This document shows, piece after piece, positions 6,565 through 14,700 of a stretch of DNA of 64,000 nt. Each line of letters begins with the position of its first letter. The first letter of the stretch is position 1. Under the pieces are notes generated by a model, which had not been told where the DNA came from, did not search any database, and worked only from the letters and a program-made list of their open reading frames with translations. The position numbers and the translations under genes are program-made. Source of the DNA: Bacteroidaceae bacterium (GTDB taxonomy: Bacteria > Bacteroidota > Bacteroidia > Bacteroidales > Bacteroidaceae); the NCBI GenBank assembly GCA_016286165.1, contig JAEESE010000010.1:1-64000 (forward strand). The letters run 5' to 3'.

Positions 6565-9153
6565 TTATTTTCCGAGGATGATATTCACGAGGGCGGTGAC
6601 GTCGGCGATGGTGATACCATTGTCGTGGTTGACGTCGGCTGCTTCGTGGTTGTACTGTCCTGCGGTGTCCTTGCCGAGGATGATGTTGACGAGGGCGGTG
6701 ACGTCGGCAATAGTTACCTGACTGTCGCCATTGACGTCGCCCGGCTTATTCTTGTATGTGAAGTAGCCGGTCGCGGGGTTCGCCATCTCGATCTCATCCT
6801 TATTGATGTCGAAGTCTGCAGCCCCGCTCAATTTCGGGCAGCCAGCGAACATAAATTGGGAATCGCCCACTATGCCTTGGCTCCAGTCTGCATCGCAGTA
6901 GATGGTCGTGAGTTCACTACAGAAATAGAACATTCGGTGCATGTTCTCGACCTTGGAGGTGTTGAAGGTGGACACGTCGAGTTCCTTAATGTATCCGCTT
7001 CCCTGGAACATGCCTTGCATGTTGGTCACGTTCTCGGTATTGAGGTACTGAAGATTGGTTACCGCCTCAAGGAAGTACAATTCGAGGAACATGTAAGCCG
7101 TGGACGTCAGGCCGTGGTATTCGCCGAAGGACGGGTCGAAGGTGGCTGTGGTGATGCTATGCATGCCAGCCGAGTTCCATCCGGGTCTGCTGCCTTCCCA
7201 CGGGATGTTGTACGCCGTGCCTTCTGTTCCCTCGCGCTCAGACTTCATGTCATCGTAATAGAACGTCAAGGTGGTCTTGTCGGTTGACAGCAGCGCGTAG
7301 GCTTCGGTAGGCCGCGTGAAATAGCCGGTGTAGGGGTTGGCGAAGGCGATGCCTGTATTGCCCGAAGAATAGCTCACGGCGCCGACGAGGCTGGTGCAGT
7401 CGTAGAACATATTCGACGAGGTGCCCTCCTGGCAGCTCCATGTGTGCAGGCAGTAGATGGTCTGCAGCTTGGAGCAATAGAAGAACATGCCGTCGAGATT
7501 GGTATTCGTCGTGGTGGTGAAGTTGAGCAGGTTCAGCGTGGTAAGCTTAGAACAGCCCCAGAACATCGCCTGCGCGTTGACCAAAGACGGAGCGTTGAAA
7601 TGGGACAGGTCCAAATCCGTCAGCTTGGAGCAGTACATGAACATATCGGTCATGTACTTCACCTTCTCGGTGTTCAGACGGTCGATGTTATTGATGGCGG
7701 TGAGGTTCGAGAGGCCCTTGAACATATAGCTCAGGTCTGTGGGCTTGTAGTTGGCAAAGGATGGGTCGAAGTCTACCGTCGTGACCCTGTCGCGAACGTC
7801 GCTGGTCCAGCCTTCGCTTCCGACGCTGCCGAAATAAAACTTCGTTCCGGGGCGCGACGCCATCTGCAGGTCGTAGTAATAGGTCAGCGTATTGCCGTTG
7901 AGCACGGCATAGGCATCGTTGTCGGTGAAATAGCCTGCGGGGTTGGCATATTGCACCGTGGTCTTTTCGCTGTCGTAGGCTATGTTGCCGACGAGGCTGG
8001 TGCAGCCCGTGAACATGTCGGTCGACTGCTCTACCACGCCCTGGCTCCAGTCGTCGTTGCAGTAGATGGTCTGCAGAGAGCTGCAATTTTGGAACATCTG
8101 ACGCGTATCCGCCACCTTGGCCATGTTGAAGCCTCTGAGGTCGAGGCTCTGCAGGTCATAGCAATTCTGGAACATACACCACATATCGGTGACGTTGGCG
8201 GTATTGAAGCTGGAGAGGTCGACATTGGTCAAACGGCTGCATTGTTGGAACATCCCATACATCGCCGTGACATTCGACGTGTTGAAGCTCGAGAGGTTTA
8301 TGCTCACAAGTCTTTGACAGCTCCCGAACACGCCTTCCATGGACTTGACATTCTTAGTGGAGAAACTCGAAAGGTCGAGGCTCTGCAATGCAACACATTC
8401 ATGGAACATGTAGTTCATATCCGTAACGCTTGCCGTGGAGAAGTGGGAGAAGTCTATGCTGCTCAGCGAATGGCACCAAGCAAACATCTGCCTCATATTG
8501 GTCACACGGCTGGTGTTGAAATTCTCCATGCCATTGATGGCCGTCAGGTTCATCATCCTCGCAAACATATTTTCTGCATTGGTAAGCCCCGTGTAGTTGG
8601 CGAAGGAGCTGTCGAAGGTCACCGTGGTGACTGACTCCGCTGAACTGTACCACCGTGGAGTGGTGTACATTTTCCACCATTCCACCGGAAATTTCGTGCC
8701 CGTGCGGGTGTCCTGCAGGGCGTCGAAATAGAACGACAGCGTGCCGTCGTCGAGCACGGCATAAGGTTCCGGCCAGCCCTCGACCGTCAGGGACATGCCC
8801 TCGGAGGTGACGCTCAAGATGAACGTGAAGGTGCCGCTTTCCGTGAGCCACATGTTGAACATATTGGCAGCCAAGGGAACGGACGTGCTGTTGCTCTGCG
8901 TCAGAGCCCTCTTATCAAAGTCGGAACTGCCATAAAACGTATTCTCGGAATCCATGATAAAGAAATCCTTGCTCCTGACCATGGGCACCTGCACGGAATA
9001 GGTCTGCGTTGCCGTGCTATACTCCATCGGCACATATTGCACCACATTCGCGGCATCAACATATGCCAGTTTGAATTCCTGAACGGCGAAAGCTACCTGT
9101 GTAGCACTAACCATGGCCATGACGAAGGCCAAGAAAGCTCTAAGATGTTTCAT
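6565..9153 (-). CDS. BspA-type (DUF285) surface protein with dockerin-like tail
   Basis: Secreted protein of about 862 aa. A signal peptide begins MKHLRAFLAFVMAM and ends near TQVAFA. The body has repeated DUF285/BspA units such as NTSRVTNMRQMFAWC and TDMNYMFHECVALQSLDLSSF, arranged in three modules, each opened by a YAVLDDGTLSFYFD-like strand and closed by NPAxGYFT. The last 60 residues hold two dockerin type I-like calcium loops, DVNGDSQVTIADV and DVNHDNGITIADV, each followed by TALVNIILGK. BspA-type proteins mediate adhesion or surface binding; the dockerin-like pair may stabilise the C-terminus or anchor the protein. ATG 9153 is chosen because it gives a classical signal peptide; ATG 9177 in the same frame is possible. 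A TAnnTTTG promoter lies at 9218-9225. Confidence 0.85.
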   Translation of the reverse strand: MKHLRAFLAFVMAMVSATQVAFAVQEFKLAYVDAANVVQYVPMEYSTATQTYSVQVPMVRSKDFFIMDSENTFYGSSDFDKRALTQSNSTSVPLAANMFNMWLTESGTFTFILSVTSEGMSLTVEGWPEPYAVLDDGTLSFYFDALQDTRTGTKFPVEWWKMYTTPRWYSSAESVTTVTFDSSFANYTGLTNAENMFARMMNLTAINGMENFNTSRVTNMRQMFAWCHSLSSIDFSHFSTASVTDMNYMFHECVALQSLDLSSFSTKNVKSMEGVFGSCQRLVSINLSSFNTSNVTAMYGMFQQCSRLTNVDLSSFNTANVTDMWCMFQNCYDLQSLDLRGFNMAKVADTRQMFQNCSSLQTIYCNDDWSQGVVEQSTDMFTGCTSLVGNIAYDSEKTTVQYANPAGYFTDNDAYAVLNGNTLTYYYDLQMASRPGTKFYFGSVGSEGWTSDVRDRVTTVDFDPSFANYKPTDLSYMFKGLSNLTAINNIDRLNTEKVKYMTDMFMYCSKLTDLDLSHFNAPSLVNAQAMFWGCSKLTTLNLLNFTTTTNTNLDGMFFYCSKLQTIYCLHTWSCQEGTSSNMFYDCTSLVGAVSYSSGNTGIAFANPYTGYFTRPTEAYALLSTDKTTLTFYYDDMKSEREGTEGTAYNIPWEGSRPGWNSAGMHSITTATFDPSFGEYHGLTSTAYMFLELYFLEAVTNLQYLNTENVTNMQGMFQGSGYIKELDVSTFNTSKVENMHRMFYFCSELTTIYCDADWSQGIVGDSQFMFAGCPKLSGAADFDINKDEIEMANPATGYFTYKNKPGDVNGDSQVTIADVTALVNIILGKDTAGQYNHEAADVNHDNGITIADVTALVNIILGK

Positions 9154-9217
9154 GTTCCATTTGTTTTTGCGATGCATTATCCGGCTAAAAAACCGCTAAT
9201 TCATCGGTGTTGTGGTG

Positions 9218-9225
9218 CAAAGGTA
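9218..9225 (-). promoter_or_regulatory. -7 promoter element of the BspA-like gene
   Basis: On the minus strand the sequence reads TACCTTTG, followed by GCACC. Transcription would begin near 9213, giving a leader of about 35-60 nt depending on the start used. Confidence 0.6.
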
Positions 9226-9337
9226 TAAAAACTTTCAATACATAATTGATTATTGATCGTTTTTTTGGGTAATGGTATAGCTAATAATCACCTACCTTTA
9301 TGGTAATTATGACAATTAGTGTCAGAAAAAGAACAAC

Positions 9338-9886
9338 TTATTCCTCGTCGTCGTCATCATCGCCGAGGTCGAAGTCGAAGTCACCGATGAAGATGGGGAT
9401 GTCGGCGGCGGTGTCGGCGAAGTCGTCGAGGGCGCGGCGCTCCTTCTTGGTGGGACGCCCTGTGCCGCGTGCGCGGCCTACGAAGCCGCTGATGCGGTTC
9501 ATCTCGAGGAGCTCGTACTGCTCGGGCGTGGTGACGTTCTCGAGGATCTGGGGGATGAGTTTGGCACCCACACGGTGCTCTATGGCCTGCAGGATGCGGA
9601 AGCTATAGGTGATGGGCGGCTTGCGCACATCGATGACGTCGCCGGCCTTCACCATCCTCGACGGCTTCATCTGAGCCCCGCCTATGCTGACCTGCCCGCG
9701 CTTGCAGGCAGCCGCTGCCATGCTCCGCGTCTTGAAGATGCGGGCGGCCCATAACCATTTATCGAGGCGGGCAAGAAGACCAGCAGACCCACCCCCGACC
9801 CCTCCCGTCAGGGAAAGACCCCCTCCCCGCTCCCCCTCAAGGGGGAGAGTGGAATGATTTGGCTTTTGGTGGGATTTGTTTGGCAT
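9338..9886 (-). CDS. S4-domain RNA-binding protein (Hsp15/HslR-like)
   Basis: Ribosome-associated S4-domain protein. The S4 core starts at ARLDKWLWAARIFKTRS (about residue 40) and runs through ACKRGQVSIGGAQMKPS and VKAGDVIDV, typical of the Hsp15/HslR family, which acts on stalled or dissociated 50S subunits. The C-terminus is acidic (GDDDDDEE). The start ATG at 9886 follows the pth stop directly (TAAATG), implying coupled translation. Between this start and the S4 core the reading frame crosses REP-like repeats, giving the peptide [11 protein letters not shown] plus a second glycine-rich copy; family members normally begin at the S4 core. Length 182 aa. Confidence 0.8.
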   Translation of the reverse strand: MPNKSHQKPNHSTLPLEGERGGGLSLTGGVGGGSAGLLARLDKWLWAARIFKTRSMAAAACKRGQVSIGGAQMKPSRMVKAGDVIDVRKPPITYSFRILQAIEHRVGAKLIPQILENVTTPEQYELLEMNRISGFVGRARGTGRPTKKERRALDDFADTAADIPIFIGDFDFDLGDDDDDEE

Positions 9887-9968
9887 TTATAAATTATTTT
9901 CGCTTAGTTCTGTTGACTCTTCTTGAAGGTGACCACTCTCCCCCTTGAGGGGGAGCGGGGAGGGGGTC
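9817..9968. repeat. REP doublet: two perfect inverted 36-bp palindromic repeats
   Basis: The copy at 9817-9852 (GACCCCCTCCCCGCTCC... ending GAGAGTGG) and the copy at 9933-9968 are exact reverse complements over 36 bp. Each contains its own small palindrome (CTCCCCCT/AGGGGGAG type). The doublet spans the pth stop and S4 start; both copies are translated. A third degenerate copy lies at about 9786-9813. Confidence 0.85.
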
Positions 9969-10558
9969 TCCTTCTTCTTTCTATTCAACTGATTCATCGC
10001 CATCTGTATGCCTGCGAGACAGAAGGTCTTGATGGCGGCGGAGGTTTGCTTGGTGCACTCGGGGATGAGGGCTTCCTGCTCGTCGGTGAAGCGGCTGAGG
10101 ACGTAATCGGCCTGCTGACCGGGGAAGAAGTCGTTGCCGATGCCGAAGCGGAGGCGGGCATACTGCTGTGTGCCGAGAATCTGCGCGATATGTTTCAGAC
10201 CGTTGTGACCGCCGTCGCTGCCGCTGGGTTTCAAGCGCAGCTGTCCGAAGGGCAGGCCGATGTCATCGACGCAGACGAGGAGGTGCTCCAGCTCTATCTT
10301 CTCCTGCTGCATCCAATAGCGCACGGCATTGCCGCTGAGGTTCATGAAGGTGCTGGGTTTGAGGAGTATGAGCTGACGGCCCTTGACGCTGATGCGCGTG
10401 ATGAAGCCGTAGCGGCGGTCCTCCCATACGGTCTCCTTGCCCTTGTCTTCGTTGACAGAAGCAGCAAGGGCGTTGACCATACGGAAACCGACGTTGTGGC
10501 GTGTGCCTTCGTAGTCGGGACCGATATTACCGAGACCGACGATAAGGAATTTTTCCAT
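9887..10558 (-). CDS. pth: Peptidyl-tRNA hydrolase
   Basis: Releases peptides from peptidyl-tRNA that has dropped off the ribosome. It has the family hallmarks [10 protein letters not shown] at the N-terminus, GTRHNVGF with the catalytic His, [20 protein letters not shown] with the catalytic Asp region, GGHNGLKHI and RFGIG. ATG 10558 (MEKFLIVG) is chosen; a longer frame from 10636 ([12 protein letters not shown]) would add 26 residues, half of them encoded by a REP-like repeat. The C-terminus also runs into a repeat ([12 protein letters not shown]), so about 25 terminal residues are probably not part of the fold. It is directly coupled to the S4 gene downstream. Confidence 0.9.
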   Translation of the reverse strand: MEKFLIVGLGNIGPDYEGTRHNVGFRMVNALAASVNEDKGKETVWEDRRYGFITRISVKGRQLILLKPSTFMNLSGNAVRYWMQQEKIELEHLLVCVDDIGLPFGQLRLKPSGSDGGHNGLKHIAQILGTQQYARLRFGIGNDFFPGQQADYVLSRFTDEQEALIPECTKQTSAAIKTFCLAGIQMAMNQLNRKKKETPSPLPLKGESGHLQEESTELSENNL

Positions 10559-10563
10559 AGGAA

Positions 10564-10777
10564 GACCCCCTCCCCGCTCCCCCTCAAGGGGGAGTGTGGT
10601 ATCTTTGGAAAAGAGTTTCTTCAGAAAGGAGAACATTAGGGGGGTAAAGGTTAAAAGGTTAAGAGTTAAAAGTTATATATGATGAAGACGCAAAGTCCTT
10701 GAGTGTTCTTTGCGTCTTCATATCTTTTCTTGGAGGTAATTGCTCCCTCCCTAACAGGGAGGGCGGGGGGGAGAGTC
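10564..10777. repeat. Second REP doublet at the pth/rplY junction
   Basis: The copy at 10564-10599 matches the 9817-9852 copy with one mismatch. An inverted, more diverged copy (CTCCCTCCCTAACAGGGAGGG core) lies at about 10742-10777. The left copy abuts the pth start codon by five bases; the right copy abuts the rplY stop. Confidence 0.7.
10682..10721 (-). terminator. 14-bp perfect stem-loop after rplY
   Basis: ATGAAGACGCAAAG (10682-10695) pairs perfectly with CTTTGCGTCTTCAT (10708-10721) around a 12-nt loop. It lies between rplY and pth and could end or attenuate the rplY transcript before pth. Confidence 0.6.
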
Positions 10778-10780
10778 TCC

Positions 10781-11386
10781 TTATGCCTCAGCAGCCTCCT
10801 CAGCACTTGCAGCGCTGCGAGCGTTACGTGTCATCTTAACCTGGCATACAACGACGCTGGGTGAGGTGACGAGTTCGAGGCCTTCGAAGCTGAGTTCGCC
10901 GACCTTGATGGTCTTACCGAGCTCGAGGTTGGTGACGTCGATGTCGAGGCGCTCGGGGATGGCGGTGTGTACAGCCTTAACCTTGAGCTTACGAACGCTT
11001 GCGGAGAGCTTACCACCAGCCTTAACACCGGTTGCAAGACCGTTGAGCTTGATGGGCACTTCCATGACGATGGGCTTCTCGTCGGTGATCTGATAGAAGT
11101 CTACGTGCAGCACGTTGTCCTTGACGGGGTGGAACTGAGCCTCCTTGAGGATGGCAAGGCACTGCTGGCCGTCGATGTCGAGCTTTACGGTGTAGATGTC
11201 GGGAGTGTAGAGGAGCTTGCGGAGCTCACCTTCTGTTACGCTGAAAGCGGTAGCCTCGGGCAGACCGTTCTCACCCTTCTTCTCACCATAGAGGTTGCAG
11301 GGAACGATGCCCTGCTTACGCAGTTGCTTGGCAGCCTTCTTGCCGCCGGCGACACGTGCTGTGCCTTTGATCTCGATTGTTTTCAT
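10781..11386 (-). CDS. rplY: 50S ribosomal protein L25/general stress protein Ctc
   Basis: Binds 5S rRNA in the large subunit. The N-terminal L25 domain reads EIKGTARVAGGKKAAKQLRK and GIVPCNLYG, with HPVKDNVLHVDFYQI; the C-terminal TL5/Ctc domain begins at VPIKLNGLATGVKAGG. The 201-aa length fits the two-domain CTC form rather than the short E. coli L25. The tail is Ala/Glu-rich (SAASAEEAAEA). It is the first gene of an rplY-pth-S4 cluster, driven by a promoter element at 11593-11600 with a leader of about 200 nt. Confidence 0.93.
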   Translation of the reverse strand: MKTIEIKGTARVAGGKKAAKQLRKQGIVPCNLYGEKKGENGLPEATAFSVTEGELRKLLYTPDIYTVKLDIDGQQCLAILKEAQFHPVKDNVLHVDFYQITDEKPIVMEVPIKLNGLATGVKAGGKLSASVRKLKVKAVHTAIPERLDIDVTNLELGKTIKVGELSFEGLELVTSPSVVVCQVKMTRNARSAASAEEAAEA

Positions 11387-11404
11387 TTTCCTTTAGTTTT
11401 TGTG

Positions 11405-11716
11405 TTACTCTAAATGAAGTTAATAATGTCTTGCTTCATTCGCCATCACACGGGAGAAAGTGAAAAGTGATAGAGTGAAAAATACAGATTACCTAAGCTG
11501 TGAAGATTATCTCATTCTTCATTCATCATTCTTCATTCATCATTCTCACTCTCTGGCATGCCAGAATTGTGTGCTTTGATTGAAAGCGGGCGCAAAGGTA
11601 GCAAAAAGATTAGAGATAAATGACGAAAGATGAAAGTTTTTTTCGTTTTATGGCGTTTTTTTATGATTTGGGAGCGCTTTTTCGGCTTCTCACACGCGTA
11701 TGTAAGAAATAATGTG
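11405..11716. other. Divergent intergenic region with simple repeats
   Basis: Between divergent rplY and the large secreted protein gene. It contains AGTGAAAAGTGATAGAGTGAAAAATAC-like sequence near 11460-11485 and a run of CATTCTTCATT/CATCATTCTT units at about 11512-11545, plus the rplY promoter. No further gene is seen. Confidence 0.5.
11593..11600 (-). promoter_or_regulatory. -7 promoter element of rplY
   Basis: Minus strand reads TACCTTTG followed by CGCCCGC. The implied leader to the rplY ATG is about 200 nt and includes the simple repeats. Confidence 0.6.
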
Positions 11717-11724
11717 TAATTTTG
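11717..11724 (+). promoter_or_regulatory. Possible -7 element for the 1347-aa protein gene
   Basis: TAATTTTG fits TAnnTTTG and lies about 60 nt before the ATG at 11783. No clear -33 box. Confidence 0.4.
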
Positions 11725-11782
11725 GAGGCAGAATGAGAGGGCCTCGCTTCGATTGAAAAAATAGTAACTAAAGGATTAACAT

Positions 11783-14700
11783 ATGAATAAAGGTACAGGA
11801 ATTATGAAGAGATACAGCCTTGCTTTGGCGGGCTCGATGATGATGATGTCGGCAACGGCACAAACCGACGTGACGACCACGTATCTCACGAACCCCTCGT
11901 TTGAGGCCGACGCCGCAGCTTGCACGGATGCCGTGAAGAAGAGCGAGAGCGCCGACGGGCTGCGCGGATGGGACGTCAGCACCATCACGGGCTGGACCAC
12001 GACGCGCCCCGACAAGCAGCTGCTCATCACCGCCGACTGCTTCACCGACAACAATTTCGGTAAGACGGCGATTGCCGACGGGAAGTACGCCCTGTTCCAG
12101 CGAATGGGGTGGAACAACGGAGCCACCACCATAGCCCAGACAACCGCCAGTGCCGTGCCGGCAGGCAAATACAGCCTCACGCTGAAGGCCAAGGCGTTCT
12201 ATGCCAACGGCGGCAGCAGCGCCGTGGTGCAGGTGAAAGCTGCCGGACGCTCGCTGGGCACGGCAACCATAGACTTCGAGCACGGCTCGGCAGGATGCAT
12301 GGCCAGCGCCGACTGGAAGGCGGTCAGCGTGCGCTTCACGCTGGCGGAGGCTGCGGCCATCACCGTGCAGACCGACGTGACATGGGTCAGCGGCGGCAGC
12401 CAGATAGCCCTCGATGATTTCCACCTCATCCAGTTGCCCGACGATACGCCCGATCCGCAACCCACGGTGACGCAGTTCACCGAAGGTGTAATCACCCACG
12501 ACTTCGTGCCCGAGGCCGAGATGATGCAGGACCTGCTGCAGATGCTGGCCACATCGATGAAATACGCCAAGAGCATCTGGTTCAACTGCCAGGCGCCGAA
12601 CTCCGTGGGCGAGGCCTGCGGCTACTTCAAGGGCAACAGCGCCGGACAGAGCAACGAGGACGGCGTGCGCACAAATGCCGACTTCGCCATGATAGCCGCC
12701 TTCCTGGTGAAATACGCCCAGGGCAAGGTGACGCTGCCCGACGGCATGACGTGGGACGAGGTGAAGGCGATGGCGATGAAAGCCCTCGTGTTCGGCTACT
12801 CCACGCATAAGGCCAACAAGCTGAAGGTGACGTCGAACAACGCCTATTGGGGCAGCACATCGACGTCGGACAACACGTGGGAGAGCTCGCTATGGACGAT
12901 GAGCCTCTGCTATGCCGCCCATTTCCTCGACGACCAGCTGACCGACGCGCAACGCACATACATATATAATATGGTGAAGGCCGAGTGCAACTACGAGCTC
13001 GGACGCTCGATTCCCACGGGTTATGCCGGCGACACCAAGGCCGAGGAGAACGGATGGGAAGCCGACGTGCTGGCCTGCGCCCTCGGGCTTTACCCAGGCG
13101 ACGCGCTGGCACCACGCTGGTTCGACCGCCTCCGCGCCTTCGCCGTGAACAGCTATTCGCAGGTCGATGACGCGCAGAACACCGCCGCCATAGACCCCGA
13201 CTACGACACGAAGAGCGTGGCCGACTACTACCAAGGCCCCAACCTCTACGAGGACTATACGCTGCAGAACCACAATCTGTTCCACACCTCGTACCAGAAC
13301 GTGGTGATGCAGGAGCTGGGCGAGGCACATCTGGCAATGCTCCTGTTCCAGGGCAGCAACCAGAAGTGGAAGACCAACGCGCTGATGCACAACCAGCAGG
13401 CTGTGTTCGACCTCGTGCTGAAGCGTCTGGCCTTGGCCGACGGCGAGCTGGCAATGCCTAACGGCAACGACTGGAGCCTGTTCCTGTTCGACCAGATTAC
13501 CAGCTACTCCACCGCCGCCTGCTTCCTGCGCGACGCCGACGCGCTGATGCTGGAGAACATGGCATATAAGTACATCAAGGCGCGCCAGCAGACGACAAAG
13601 GACGGCTCGTGGCTCCTGAACAGCGACATAGGACCGCGGCGCATGGGCGTGGAAGGTCACCGCGTGATGATGACCTACCTGATGCACCTGGCCGCCTCGA
13701 CAGCCTCGATGACGCCCTCGACATGGGACGACTTCTCGGCACGCCAGCAGGATGCCTACCTCTTCCGCACGCAGAACATCGTAAGAGCCTCGTCCGCAGA
13801 CCGTTTCGTCACCTTCTCGTGGAGCACCGGTCTGAAGAGCTACACCGGTTATTTCACCGACACGACGCCCGACCGCAACAAGATCATCTGCCCCTTCCGC
13901 GCCAATAATACGGGCAACCTCATCGGCTGGTACAACGTCAGCGGCAAGGGCACTAACGCCACGCCTATCGTCAGCGGCATCTATGACCTGCACGAGAACG
14001 CCTTCACGATGAACGGCCGTCTGCAGACCAACGACAACACGCTGGAGAACAGCTTCGTGCTGGCTGCCACAACGGGCAACGCCGTGGTGTATATGAACAA
14101 CGTGAAAGGTCTGCAGAGCGGCACCATTTCGGGCCGTCGCGGCGGACTACTCGCAATCACCACCGACCCATTCACAGCCGAGAAGCGCACTATCTATACG
14201 GCTGAGGGCGAAGCCACCGGCAACGGCGCCGCCATGCAGACCTGGCAGACGCCTTGGGCAAATATCGACAACTCCATAGGCATCGTCACCCTCGGCGGCA
14301 CAGGTCAGATGGGCTTTGGCGACCGCGCCCTGAACAACAGCATACAATGCGCCAAGTTCTACCCGCTGTTCTCAAACGGGAACGTCAACTTTGCAGCAGG
14401 TAAAACAGTAGACCGCTCTACGGTCATCTACTACAGCCGCGTAGATGCCGCCACTACGGAACGCCTGCAGAGTCAGGCCGTAGCGCTCGCCGACCAGCTG
14501 CCCGACGGATGGAACGGCGTGACGCTGGCCGACCCCGACGGCACACGCTACTTCGTGGTCGCCAACCTCGCCGGCGGCAGCAAGAACAAAGCCGAGCTGA
14601 AGAACTTCACCATCGAGGGCTTCGGCGCTCCCGTGCTGCCGGTAGAGACCACCATAGCCAACTCCAAGAGCACAGTCACCATAGCCCTTGACGAGAGTCA

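Noticed and set aside
7444..8634. 396-aa plus-strand frame opposite the BspA-like gene
   Set aside because: Antisense shadow of a repetitive gene; the protein has no family character and mirrors the DUF285 period.
10559..10636. Longer Pth N-terminus starting [12 protein letters not shown]
   Set aside because: Half of the extension is encoded by a REP-like repeat; family members begin at the FLIVGLGN block. It remains possible, as the S4 protein does contain such a peptide.
12890..13993. 367-aa minus-strand frame opposite the large secreted protein
   Set aside because: GC-rich antisense shadow; the plus-strand protein has signal peptide and domain order.
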